DNA of 64,000 nt, taken from positions 124,001 to 188,000 of the forward strand of contig NZ_KB891805.1 in NCBI RefSeq assembly GCF_000373565.1, written 5' to 3'. Of the stretch, positions 17,652 to 25,509 are shown in pieces; positions within the stretch are counted from its first letter, which is position 1, and each line of letters opens with the position of its first letter. Origin of the DNA: Streptomyces sp. HmicA12. GTDB lineage: Bacteria > Actinomycetota > Actinomycetes > Streptomycetales > Streptomycetaceae. Below the pieces are notes generated by a model that had not been told where the DNA came from, searched no databases, and saw only the letters and a list, made by a program, of their open reading frames with translations. Position numbers and translations under genes: made by a program.

Positions 17652-18728
17652 TCAGCGGGCGACGGCCGGCAGGGCCGCCGAGTCGACCGGTGCCACCACG
17701 GGCAGCTCCGGCCAGGTCATCGTCGCGGAGGCCCAGGTGAGACCGGCGCCGAAAGAGGTGAGCAACACCCGCTCACCGGGGGCGAGTTGATCGCGGGATG
17801 CGGCGTCGGCGAGCGCCAGCGGCAGGGAGGCGGCGCCGGTGTTGCCGACCCGCTCGATGTTGGCGACCTGCCGATCGGCGGGCAGCCGGAGGCGCTCCCC
17901 GACCGCGTCGAGGATCCGGGCGTTCGCCTGATGGGCGACGAACCGGTCGACGTCGTCGGCCGTCCAGCCGGTGCGTTCGAGCACTCGCAGCGACGACTCG
18001 GTCATCCGGGTCACCGCGTGCTGGTAGACCTCCCGGCCCGCCATCCGGAAGTGCCGGTCCGCGGGGGTGTGGTCGGTGGGCCTGGCGCGCTCGGCAGCGC
18101 CACCGCCGGGCACCTGGATCAGCTCGTGCCCCGTACCGTCGCTGCCGAGGTCGAAGGCGAGCAGCGCGCCCGGTTCGCCGGACCTGCCCCGGCGCAGCAG
18201 CACCGCGCCCGCGCCGTCGGCGAAGACGACCCCGGCGCCGCGGTCCGCCGGGTCGACGAGGGTCGAGTAGACCTCGGCGGCGACCAGCAGGACGCGCTGC
18301 GCGTGTCCGGCGGCGAGCACGCCCGCCGCCGTGGCCAGGCCGTAGCCGAATCCGCTGCAGGCCGCCGCCACGTCCCAGGCGGCCACCTGACCGAGGCCGA
18401 GGAGGGAGGCGAGCCGCGGGGCCATCGCGGGCATCGGCCGGTCCGGCGTCGAGGTCGCGACGAGCACGGTGTCCGGCGCGGGACCGTCGAGCGACGCGAG
18501 CACCCGCCGGGCCGCTTCGAGCGCCAGGTCACCGGTGCGGACCCCGTCCCCGGCCCAGTGGCGGGTGGCGATGCCGGTACGGCGCCGTACCCAGGCGTCG
18601 TCGACGCCCCAGGCGGCCGGGAGCTCGGCGTTCGAGACCCGGCGCGGCGGCACCCAGCCCGCGACCCCTTCCAGGACCGCGGTCGCGCGGTCGGCAGGGG
18701 GCTGTGCGGGACGGTCGGCTACGGTCAC
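17652..18728 (-). CDS. 3-oxoacyl-ACP synthase III (FabH type)
   Basis: 358 residues from GTG 18728, with GAGG a few bases upstream. N-terminal GVAGWVPPRRVSNAELPAAW and RTGIATRH are typical of FabH. The triad is intact: Cys in AAACSGFGYGLATA, His in FVAHQANARILDAV, Asn in RVGNTGAASLPLAL. It should condense an acyl-CoA starter with malonyl-ACP and so prime the chain that the KAS II extends. It is the first gene of the cluster on this strand; the 169-base gap to the ACP gene may hold a second promoter. Confidence 0.92.
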   Translation of the reverse strand: MTVADRPAQPPADRATAVLEGVAGWVPPRRVSNAELPAAWGVDDAWVRRRTGIATRHWAGDGVRTGDLALEAARRVLASLDGPAPDTVLVATSTPDRPMPAMAPRLASLLGLGQVAAWDVAAACSGFGYGLATAAGVLAAGHAQRVLLVAAEVYSTLVDPADRGAGVVFADGAGAVLLRRGRSGEPGALLAFDLGSDGTGHELIQVPGGGAAERARPTDHTPADRHFRMAGREVYQHAVTRMTESSLRVLERTGWTADDVDRFVAHQANARILDAVGERLRLPADRQVANIERVGNTGAASLPLALADAASRDQLAPGERVLLTSFGAGLTWASATMTWPELPVVAPVDSAALPAVAR

Positions 18729-19043
18729 TCGAACCTCGCTCTTTCTGAGGTGGGCGCGTGCGGGCGTCCGGGGAAACGAATCGGCGGCATGACTGTAGGC
18801 AGCGGAGCGATCTTCGGAAACCAGCCATATTGTCCGAACAGCGCTTGTTTTCAACTGGGTTGACGAATTACACGCAGGTCAGCGGCGTGCGCCGGAGTGC
18901 AGGGGGCGGACGGGAGGCGTACGAGGGGCTCGGCCGGTGTCACCCGGAGGGACGCGCACTTTCCGGCCGACGGGTTCCGGCGGGCCGAGGGCCATGTCGG
19001 ATTCTCGCCAGCCGGCCCGCTCACCGTGCGCGATCCTTGACGC
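18729..19043. other. Divergent intergenic region between the KAS III cluster and the alkylation-repair genes
   Basis: 315 bases without a gene. On the minus strand TTGAAA (18854-18849) and CAATAT (18832-18827), 16 bases apart, form a possible promoter for the KAS III gene. On the plus strand TTGACG (18860-18865) has no good -10 at a normal distance. The part nearest the repair genes is GC-rich and I see no defined element in it. Confidence 0.4.
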
Positions 19044-20552
19044 ATGCCCACCACCAACGACCATGTCGAAGCCCGTGCCGCGATGCACACCGACACCGAG
19101 CGGTGCGTGCGTGCGGTGCAGGCCAAGGACACCCGGTTCGACGGTGTCTTCTTCACCGCCGTCACAACCACCCGCATCTACTGCAGGCCCGGCTGCCCGG
19201 TCGTGCCGCCCAAGCCGCGCAACATGGTGTTCTACCCGAGCGCCGCCGCCTGCCAGCAGGCCGGATTTCGCGCCTGCAAGCGGTGCAGGCCCGATACCAG
19301 CCCGGGGTCGCCGGAGTGGAACGAGCGGGCCGATCTCACCGCCCGCGCCATGCGGCTGATCGCTGACGGGATCGTCGACCGCGAGGGCGTGCCCGGACTG
19401 GTCCGCCGCCTCGGATACAGCGAGCGGCAGGTCGAGCGGCAGCTGCTCGCCGAGCTGGGCGCGGGCCCGCTCGCGCTGGCCCGGGCCCAGCGCGCGCAGA
19501 CCGCACGGCTGCTCGTCGAGACGACCGGGCTGCCGATGGCCGACATCGCGTTCGCCGCCGGGTTCTCGTCCATCCGCACCTTCAACGACACCGTCCGTGA
19601 GGTCTTCGCGCTGAGCCCGAGCGACCTGCGCACCCGCGCGCCGCAGGGCCGGCCCACCGCCCCGGGCGGCGCGCTCACCCTGCGGCTGCCGTTCCGGGCG
19701 CCCCTCAACCCCGACAACCTCTTCGGCCATCTCGCCGCCACCGCCGTACCGGGCGTCGAGGAGTGGCGGGACGGGGCGTACCGGCGCACGCTGCGCCTCC
19801 CGTACGGGCACGGCATCGTGAGCCTCACACCCGGCGCCGAGTACATCGGCTGCCGGCTCGTCCTGACCGACCAGCGCGACCTCACCGTCGCCATCAGCCG
19901 TTGCCGCCGCATGCTGGACCTCGACGCCGACCCGGTCGCGATCGACGAACAGCTGCGCACCGACCCGCTGCTCGCGCCCCTCGTCGACAAGGCGCCGGGG
20001 CGGCGCGTCCCGCGGACCGTCGACGAGGCCGAGTTCGCCGTGCGGGCCGTCCTCGGGCAGCAGGTGTCCACGGCCGCCGCCCGCACCCACGCCGGCCGTC
20101 TCGTCCTCGCCCACGGGGAGCCCGTCGACGACCCCGAGGGCGGCCTCACCCATCTGTTCCCGTCGCCCGAGGCGCTCGCCTCGCTCGACCCGGAATCCCT
20201 CGCGCTGCCCCGCAGCCGCCGCACCACGCTCCTCACGCTCGTACGTGAACTGGCCGACGGGACAGTTGTGTTGGGTCCGGAGTCCGACTGGGACGAGGCG
20301 CGCGCCCGGCTCGCCGAGCTGCCCGGCTTCGGCCCCTGGACCATCGAGGCCATCGCGATGCGCGCCCTCGGCGACCCGGACGCCTTCCTGCCCACCGACC
20401 TCGGAATGCGGCGCGCCGCACAGCAGTTGGGCCTGCCCCACACTCCCGCCGCGCTCACCGCGCGGGCCGCGGCGTGGCGCCCCTGGCGGGCGTACGCGAC
20501 CCAGTACCTGTGGGCCACCGACCACCACCCGATCAACTTCCTCCCCGCGTAA
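19044..20552 (+). CDS. Ada/AlkA bifunctional DNA alkylation-repair protein
   Basis: 502 residues, three parts. Residues about 15-90: Ada zinc/methyl-phosphotriester domain with ligands in RIYCRPGCP and RACKRCRPD. Residues about 95-185: AraC-type HTH (GLPMADIAFAAGFSSIRTFNDTV, in part). Residues about 205-500: AlkA-like 3-methyladenine DNA glycosylase with the HhH region LAELPGFGPWTIEAIAMRALG and the catalytic Asp in FLPTDLGMRRA. It should both sense methyl damage and excise alkylated bases. An ATG 39 bases in (MHTDTERC) is a possible shorter start. The ogt gene follows after 12 bases. Confidence 0.93.
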   Translation: MPTTNDHVEARAAMHTDTERCVRAVQAKDTRFDGVFFTAVTTTRIYCRPGCPVVPPKPRNMVFYPSAAACQQAGFRACKRCRPDTSPGSPEWNERADLTARAMRLIADGIVDREGVPGLVRRLGYSERQVERQLLAELGAGPLALARAQRAQTARLLVETTGLPMADIAFAAGFSSIRTFNDTVREVFALSPSDLRTRAPQGRPTAPGGALTLRLPFRAPLNPDNLFGHLAATAVPGVEEWRDGAYRRTLRLPYGHGIVSLTPGAEYIGCRLVLTDQRDLTVAISRCRRMLDLDADPVAIDEQLRTDPLLAPLVDKAPGRRVPRTVDEAEFAVRAVLGQQVSTAAARTHAGRLVLAHGEPVDDPEGGLTHLFPSPEALASLDPESLALPRSRRTTLLTLVRELADGTVVLGPESDWDEARARLAELPGFGPWTIEAIAMRALGDPDAFLPTDLGMRRAAQQLGLPHTPAALTARAAAWRPWRAYATQYLWATDHHPINFLPA

Positions 20553-20564
20553 GGGATCCACGCC

Positions 20565-21068
20565 ATGCGGACACCGACACCGGCACTCGTTCAGCACACC
20601 GTCATCGACACGCCCTACGGGCCGTTCACGCTCGTCGCCACCGACGGCGCCCTCTCCGGGCTCTACATGGCCGAGCAGCGCCACCGGCCCGCCGAGGAGA
20701 CCTTCGGCGTCCGTGACGAGCGCCCCTTCGGTGCCGTCATCGACCAGCTGAACGCCTATTTCCAGGGTGAGTTGAAGGAGTTCGACCTGCCGCTCGCCCT
20801 GCACGGCACCCCGTTCCAGCGCACCGTCTGGGAGCAGCTGCTGCTCATCCCGTACGGCGAGACCCGCACGTACGGCGAACTCGCCGAGGCGCTCGGCAAG
20901 CCGAACGCCTCCCGCGCCGTCGGCCTCGCCAACGGCAAGAACCCCGTCGGTGTCATCGTGCCCTGCCACCGTGTCATCGGCGCGAACGGCGACCTGACCG
21001 GCTACGGCGGTGGCCTCGACCGTAAGCGCCGGCTGCTCGACCTCGAGCGCGGGACCGCGCTGTTCTAG
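20565..21068 (+). CDS. ogt: Methylated-DNA--[protein]-cysteine S-methyltransferase
   Basis: 167 residues. Active-site motif VIVPCHRVIGANG with the methyl-accepting Cys; upstream FQRTVWEQLLLIPYGETRTYGE is the DNA-binding HTH of the AGT fold. A suicide enzyme that removes methyl groups from O6-methylguanine in one step. It follows the Ada/AlkA gene by 12 bases and is presumably induced with it. The -10 of the next gene overlaps its stop codon. Confidence 0.96.
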   Translation: MRTPTPALVQHTVIDTPYGPFTLVATDGALSGLYMAEQRHRPAEETFGVRDERPFGAVIDQLNAYFQGELKEFDLPLALHGTPFQRTVWEQLLLIPYGETRTYGELAEALGKPNASRAVGLANGKNPVGVIVPCHRVIGANGDLTGYGGGLDRKRRLLDLERGTALF

Positions 21069-21071
21069 GCT
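21066..21071 (+). promoter_or_regulatory. Candidate -10 of a leaderless promoter for the nucleotidyltransferase gene
   Basis: TAGGCT ends seven bases before GTG 21079 and overlaps the stop codon of ogt. The spacing puts the transcript start on the GTG, which favours GTG 21079 over ATG 21082 as the start codon. No ribosome-binding site is visible. Confidence 0.4.
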
Positions 21072-21078
21072 GCGTCGC

Positions 21079-21573
21079 GTGATGACGGCCGAGGACGTGG
21101 TGACCGTGCTGACGCTGCTGCGGCGAGCGGGAGCCGACGTCTGGATCGGCGGCGGATGGGGCATCGACGCCCTCGTGGGTGAGCAGACCCGCGACCACCA
21201 CGACCTGGATCTCATGCACAGGCGGGAACAGGAACCGGCGGTGCTCGCGGCGCTCAGCGGAGCCGGTTTCGCGCAGACCCTCGACTGGCGGCCCGTCCGC
21301 TTCGTCGTCGCGCACCCTGACGGCCGCGAGATCGATCTGCACCCGCTGGCCTTCGCCGCCGACGGCTCGGCCGTGCAGGCCTCACCCGATCCGGAGCACC
21401 CCTTCCGCTGTCCCGCCGCGTGCTTCGTGACGGGCACCGTCGGCGGGACGCCGGTCCCGTGTCTCTCCGCCGAGCAGCAGGTCGCCTTCCACCACGGGTA
21501 CGAGCCCCGGGAGCGCGACCTGCACGACATGGCCCGGCTACGCCGCGCCTTCGGGATCGCCACGCACTTCTGA
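21079..21573 (+). CDS. Aminoglycoside/lincosamide-type nucleotidyltransferase domain protein
   Basis: 164 residues. VWIGGGWGIDALVGEQTRDH followed by HDLDLM is the GGWGxD...DLD pattern shared by LinA/LnuA lincosamide nucleotidyltransferases and ANT(2'')-type enzymes; the acidic residues would bind Mg-NTP. IDLHPLAF supplies the third acidic position. Chromosomal homologues of this type are widespread and many have no shown resistance role, so I do not call it a resistance gene. The GTG is chosen from leaderless promoter spacing. Its 3' end overlaps the convergent Sir2 gene by 36 bases. Confidence 0.82.
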   Translation: MMTAEDVVTVLTLLRRAGADVWIGGGWGIDALVGEQTRDHHDLDLMHRREQEPAVLAALSGAGFAQTLDWRPVRFVVAHPDGREIDLHPLAFAADGSAVQASPDPEHPFRCPAACFVTGTVGGTPVPCLSAEQQVAFHHGYEPRERDLHDMARLRRAFGIATHF

Positions 21574-22293
21574 GAGCAGCCGCGGCAGCGCCGTCCCGAT
21601 CGGCTCCCGTACGACCTCGTCGGCCAGCTCGTCGTACGGGGTCGGCTCCGCGTTCACCACGACGAGCCGGGCACCGTGTTCGGCCGCGAGACCGGCCAGT
21701 CCCGCCGCGGGATGCACCTGGAGCGACGAGCCGACCGCGAAGAAGACCTCGCACGCCTGCGTGACCGCGACCGCCTCGCCCAGCACCACCGGGTCGAGCT
21801 GCTCGCCGAACATCACCGTCGTCGACTTCAGGACGCCGCCGCAGATCACGCACGCCGGATCGTCCTCACCCGCCTCGACCCGGGCGAGCGCCGCCTCCAT
21901 CGGCCCGCCCTCCCCGCACCCCGTGCACACGAACCGCCGCGCCGAGCCATGCAGTTCGAGCACCTTGCGGGCGGGCGTCCCGGCGAGCTGGTGCAGCCCG
22001 TCGACGTTCTGCGTGATGACCCGCACGGGGACGCCGCAACGGTCGAGGCCGGCGATCGCGCGGTGCGCCGCGTTCGGCTCCGCGGTCAGGGTGGCCGAAC
22101 GGCGCCGTACCTGCCAGGCACGGCGCCGGATCTCGGGGTCGTTCATGTAGTACTCGTACGTGACGAGCTTCTCGGCGTCGGGGTCCTTGCGCCACACCCC
22201 GTTCGGCCCGCGGTAGTCGGGGATGCCGGAGTCGGTGCTGATACCGGCACCGGTGAGGATCGCGACAAGGGGCTGGGGTGCGGACGCCGTCAT
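21538..22293 (-). CDS. Sir2-family NAD-dependent protein deacetylase
   Basis: 251 residues. NAD-binding GAGISTDSGIPDYRGPNGVW, VITQNVDGLHQLAG and the catalytic His in LELHGSARR. Four zinc ligands in FVCTGCGEG and ACVICGG. SSLQVHPAAGL and VVNAEPTPYD close the cofactor site. It removes acyl groups from protein lysines, releasing nicotinamide and O-acetyl-ADP-ribose. It is preceded by its own leaderless-type -10, although the MFS gene lies 15 bases upstream on the same strand. Confidence 0.95.
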   Translation of the reverse strand: MTASAPQPLVAILTGAGISTDSGIPDYRGPNGVWRKDPDAEKLVTYEYYMNDPEIRRRAWQVRRRSATLTAEPNAAHRAIAGLDRCGVPVRVITQNVDGLHQLAGTPARKVLELHGSARRFVCTGCGEGGPMEAALARVEAGEDDPACVICGGVLKSTTVMFGEQLDPVVLGEAVAVTQACEVFFAVGSSLQVHPAAGLAGLAAEHGARLVVVNAEPTPYDELADEVVREPIGTALPRLLSEVRGDPEGAA

Positions 22294-22300
22294 GCCTCCG

Positions 22301-22306
22301 AGCGTA
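22301..22306 (-). promoter_or_regulatory. Candidate -10 of a leaderless Sir2 promoter
   Basis: Minus-strand TACGCT ends seven bases before the Sir2 ATG. GGAGG lies only one base from the ATG, too close to serve as a normal ribosome-binding site, so leaderless initiation is the more natural reading. Confidence 0.35.
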
Positions 22307-22308
22307 GG

Positions 22309-23751
22309 TCAGTCGGTCGCCTCCGCGTCCACCGGCTTCGGGATGAGCATCGAGACGAACAGGGCCGCCACGATGAGGACCAGGCCCGCGATCACGCCCG
22401 CGCTGTACCCGCCGACCGACGTGGAGCCGGACGGGGCGACCGCGTCCATGGCCGCGTACAGGACGACGAAGCTGAGGCCCGCGCCGAGGTTGAAGCAGCC
22501 CGCGTTCAGGCCCGGCAGGAAGCCCGGGTTCTCCTTCGGGGAGAGCACGATGCCGAGGCCGTTGAGCATGATGTTGACCGTGCCCGCGTACGTCACGCCG
22601 AGCAGGATCGACACCGCGAGGAGCAGACCCCGCGAGTCCGTCCGGAGCATGACCAGGGCCAGGACCGTGGTCGCCGCGGTGAGGACCAGGCCGATGCGCA
22701 GGATGCGGCCGTAGCCGACGCTCGCCGAGAGACGGCCCGCGATCGGTCCCATGGCGAGACCCGCGAGCGCGTACGGCGTCAGCGTCCACCAGGTCGCGCC
22801 CTCGGCGCCGAGCGAGAGTCCGACGTTCGTGTCCTGGGCGAAGCCGGGCAGCAGCCCGTTCATGATCGCGAAGACGCCGGTCATGGTGAGCATCGTCGCG
22901 AGCAGGATCGACCAGGTGGCGCGGCGCTTCATCAGGCGCGTGGCGACCAGCGGCTGGGCCGAGCGCTTCTCCGTGCGCCAGAACGCCCAGAAGGCGAGCG
23001 CGGAGACGACGATCAGGGCGACGGTCAGCGTCCAGTTCGCGTCGGCCAGCTTGCCCGCCTCGTTGAACGCGATGAGCAGCGCGCCGACCGAGACGACGAG
23101 CAGGACGACGCCCGGCCAGTCCATGCGCGGACGCTCGTCGGCGCGCGACTCGGGGGCGAGGAAGTGCACGAGGAGCGCCGCGAAGGCCGCGAAGGCGGTC
23201 ATGACCCAGAAGATCGAGGCGAAGCCGTGGTGCTCGGCGAGCCAGCCGCCCGCGAACGAGTCGACGCCCGCGATACCGCCGTTCACCGCCGTGACGATGC
23301 CGAGGAGCACCCCGTACTTCTTCGGGTCCGGGACCTGCACGCGCAGCATGATCAGCGCGAGCGGGATCGTCGGCCCCGAGGCGCCCTGGATGACCCGGCC
23401 GACGGCGAGCATTCCGACGTTCGTGGCGAGCGCGGAGATGACGCAGCCGACGGCCATCAGGGCCATCATCCCGGTGAGTACCTTGCGGCGGCCGATCAGA
23501 TCGCCCAGGCGCGGCAGGAAGAGCGAGAACAGCGCCGCGGCGGTGAAGAACGCCGTCTGGGTGAAGCTGATCTTCGAGGCCGTGGTGTGCAGCTCGGTCG
23601 CCATCGTCGCCAGCGCGGGGCTGAGCATCGAGGCGTTGAGCTGGAAGGCGAAGCTGGCCGCGAGCAGCGCGACCATGAGGGCGCCGACCTTGGCGGGGCG
23701 GCCCGCGCGGGGGCCGTCTGCCGGGGTGTGGGGGGAGGCGGCGACGTTCAT
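22309..23751 (-). CDS. MFS transporter (DHA2-like drug/metabolite transporter)
   Basis: 480 residues with about 12-14 membrane segments. Motif A is LGDLIGRRKVLTG in the loop after segment 2; an ALATMATELHT region follows segment 1, as in DHA2 proteins. The ATG overlaps the nucleoside-hydrolase stop as ATGA, so the two are an operon. In that context it may move nucleosides or bases across the membrane rather than drugs; this is inference from neighbourhood only. Confidence 0.9.
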   Translation of the reverse strand: MNVAASPHTPADGPRAGRPAKVGALMVALLAASFAFQLNASMLSPALATMATELHTTASKISFTQTAFFTAAALFSLFLPRLGDLIGRRKVLTGMMALMAVGCVISALATNVGMLAVGRVIQGASGPTIPLALIMLRVQVPDPKKYGVLLGIVTAVNGGIAGVDSFAGGWLAEHHGFASIFWVMTAFAAFAALLVHFLAPESRADERPRMDWPGVVLLVVSVGALLIAFNEAGKLADANWTLTVALIVVSALAFWAFWRTEKRSAQPLVATRLMKRRATWSILLATMLTMTGVFAIMNGLLPGFAQDTNVGLSLGAEGATWWTLTPYALAGLAMGPIAGRLSASVGYGRILRIGLVLTAATTVLALVMLRTDSRGLLLAVSILLGVTYAGTVNIMLNGLGIVLSPKENPGFLPGLNAGCFNLGAGLSFVVLYAAMDAVAPSGSTSVGGYSAGVIAGLVLIVAALFVSMLIPKPVDAEATD

Positions 23752-24719
23752 GCTGCGGGTGCTCCGTTGTCTCCGGGCTCTCCGATACGGACGAGAGCAT
23801 CGACCACGAGATCCCAGAATCGGTCGTGGTCCAGGTCCACCGCGACCTGGGTGTGGCAGTCGGCGGGCGCGGGGGAGCGCAGGTCGGTGACGGTCATGCC
23901 GAGCGTGAGCGCGCCGCGCAGCTCGATGTCGACGGGCGCCTTCCGTACGGTCATGACGTTCGGGTCGATGACGTACGCGACCGCGCACGGGTCGTGCACC
24001 GGCGGGTGCTCGAAGCCCTGGTTCTCGCGGTAGGCCGCGCGGAAGAAGTCGAGCAGTTCGAGGACGAACGCGGCGGGCTTCGTGCCGACGGCCTTGATCT
24101 TGTCCTCGACCGCGGGGGTCGCGAGGGCCTGGTGGGTCAGGTCGAGGCCGACCATGGTCAGCGGCCACTTCTCGTTGAAGACGATGTGCGCGGCCTCGGG
24201 GTCGATCACGATGTTGAACTCGGCGACCGGGCTCCAGTTCCCTTCGTGGTAGCCGCCGCCCATCAGCACGACCTGGCGGACGCGCTCGACGATGCGGGGT
24301 TCCTTGCGGGCGGCCAGCGCGATGTTCGTCAGGCCGGCCGTCGGGACGATGGTGATCTCGCCCGGCTCGTGGCTCATCACCGTGTCGATGATGAGGTCGA
24401 CGGCGTGCCGCCGGTCCAGCTCGAAGGCGGGCGCGGGCAGGTCGGGTCCGTCGAGGCCGGTCTCGCCGTGGATCTCCGGCGCCGTCTCGATCTCCCGGAC
24501 CAGGGGCCGCGGGCAGCCGGCGGCGAACGGGACCCCGGTGATCCCGGCGATCGCCGCGACCGACAGCGCGTTGCGGGTCACCTTCTCCAGGGTCTGGTTG
24601 CCGACGACGGTGGTCACCGCGACCAGGTCGATGTCGGGACTGCCGTGGGCGAGCAGCATCGCGACCGCGTCGTCGTGCCCCGGGTCGCAGTCGAGGATGA
24701 TCTTCCTGGCCAACGTCAT
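23748..24719 (-). CDS. Inosine/uridine-preferring nucleoside hydrolase
   Basis: 323 residues from ATG 24719 (start of MTLARKIILDCDPGHDDA); the frame is open 39 bases further but without support. The DCDPGHDDA Ca2+-binding motif is diagnostic. LMGGGYHEGNWSPVAEFNI and the C-terminal HDPCAVAYVID supply the remaining metal and ribose ligands. It cleaves the N-glycosidic bond of nucleosides to base and ribose. A good promoter lies 40-70 bases upstream. The MFS gene is translationally coupled downstream. Confidence 0.95.
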   Translation of the reverse strand: MTLARKIILDCDPGHDDAVAMLLAHGSPDIDLVAVTTVVGNQTLEKVTRNALSVAAIAGITGVPFAAGCPRPLVREIETAPEIHGETGLDGPDLPAPAFELDRRHAVDLIIDTVMSHEPGEITIVPTAGLTNIALAARKEPRIVERVRQVVLMGGGYHEGNWSPVAEFNIVIDPEAAHIVFNEKWPLTMVGLDLTHQALATPAVEDKIKAVGTKPAAFVLELLDFFRAAYRENQGFEHPPVHDPCAVAYVIDPNVMTVRKAPVDIELRGALTLGMTVTDLRSPAPADCHTQVAVDLDHDRFWDLVVDALVRIGEPGDNGAPAA

Positions 24720-24758
24720 GAGCCCCTTTGCTCCGGTTGGGAAAAACTGTCCTCGCAA

Positions 24759-24787
24759 ACCTCACCCGTCGCCACACGAGTTGTCAA
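24759..24787 (-). promoter_or_regulatory. Promoter of the nucleoside hydrolase-MFS operon
   Basis: On the minus strand a consensus -35 TTGACA (24787-24782) is followed after 17 bases by TGAGGT (24764-24759). The -35 is perfect and the -10 is weak. The expected start lies about 30 bases before the ATG. Confidence 0.55.
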
Positions 24788-24855
24788 CGCGCGTAGATTC
24801 CGTGACCGTTACGTCTGGTGCGTCCGGTATGTTCACATCGGGTGGGTGGGGGCGA

Positions 24856-25350
24856 TCAATCCGTGACGGGCTCGCCGCACTCCAGCTCGGCCGTCCCGGT
24901 GCCCCGGTCGAGCACGCCGAGCGCGGAGCGCACCCGCCGGCCGAGCGACCCCAGCAGGTACGCGTCGAGGTCGTCGCGCGCCACGAACCGCCACGACAGC
25001 AGCTCTTCCTCCTGCAGCCGGATCTTCTCGACCTGCTCGGCGGGGAGTACGCCGCCGTCGTAGAGGTACGCCACCAGCGGCGGCCGACCGGCGCCCGGCA
25101 CCCAGTCCACGACGAGCAGCCGCCCCACGGTGACGTCGAGCCCGATCTCCTCCAGCGTCTCGCGCCGCGCGCCCTGCCGCGGGCTCTCCCCGTCGTCCGA
25201 CTCCACGGTGCCGCCGGGCAGCGCCCACCCGTCCCGGTAGTTGGGCTCGACCAGCAGCACGCGCCCCTCGCCGTCGCGGAACAGGACGGCCGCGCCGACC
25301 AGGACGCGGGGGAGGCCGGCGATGTAGGTGGCGTAGTCGAGAGTCGTCAT
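24856..25350 (-). CDS. NUDIX hydrolase
   Basis: 164 residues. The Nudix helix reads GESPRQGARRETLEEIGLDV, giving the essential E-x7-REx2EExG; the preceding glycine loop (GGTVESDD) is two residues longer than the textbook spacing. The family cleaves nucleoside diphosphates linked to another group, such as ADP-ribose or (d)NTPs. Substrate is not readable here. It has its own leaderless-type promoter and lies upstream of the nucleoside hydrolase on the same strand. Confidence 0.93.
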   Translation of the reverse strand: MTTLDYATYIAGLPRVLVGAAVLFRDGEGRVLLVEPNYRDGWALPGGTVESDDGESPRQGARRETLEEIGLDVTVGRLLVVDWVPGAGRPPLVAYLYDGGVLPAEQVEKIRLQEEELLSWRFVARDDLDAYLLGSLGRRVRSALGVLDRGTGTAELECGEPVTD

Positions 25351-25356
25351 CGCCCC

Positions 25357-25362
25357 ACCCTA
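25357..25362 (-). promoter_or_regulatory. Candidate -10 of a leaderless NUDIX promoter
   Basis: Minus-strand TAGGGT ends six bases before the NUDIX ATG, the spacing expected if transcription starts at the start codon. Confidence 0.4.
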
Positions 25363-25509
25363 GCCAGCCGGGAGGGGCGGTCAGGGGCGGTCACGGCGGT
25401 CGCAGGGTGAACCCCTTTCGCTGTGGCGTACAACCATTCGTGCAGGACGCAGGTCCATCCCCTGTCCCGTTGATTCAGTGGAGCCTCGTTCCAGCAGGAG
25501 ATGAGCAGC

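Noticed and set aside
18860..18865. TTGACG as a -35 for the Ada/AlkA gene
   Set aside because: No TANNNT-like -10 occurs 16-18 bases downstream, so no plus-strand promoter is claimed.
21676..24033. Long plus-strand frame opposite Sir2, MFS and the nucleoside hydrolase
   Set aside because: Arg/His/Asp-rich composition and complete overlap with three well-supported minus-strand genes show it is a shadow of high-GC coding DNA.
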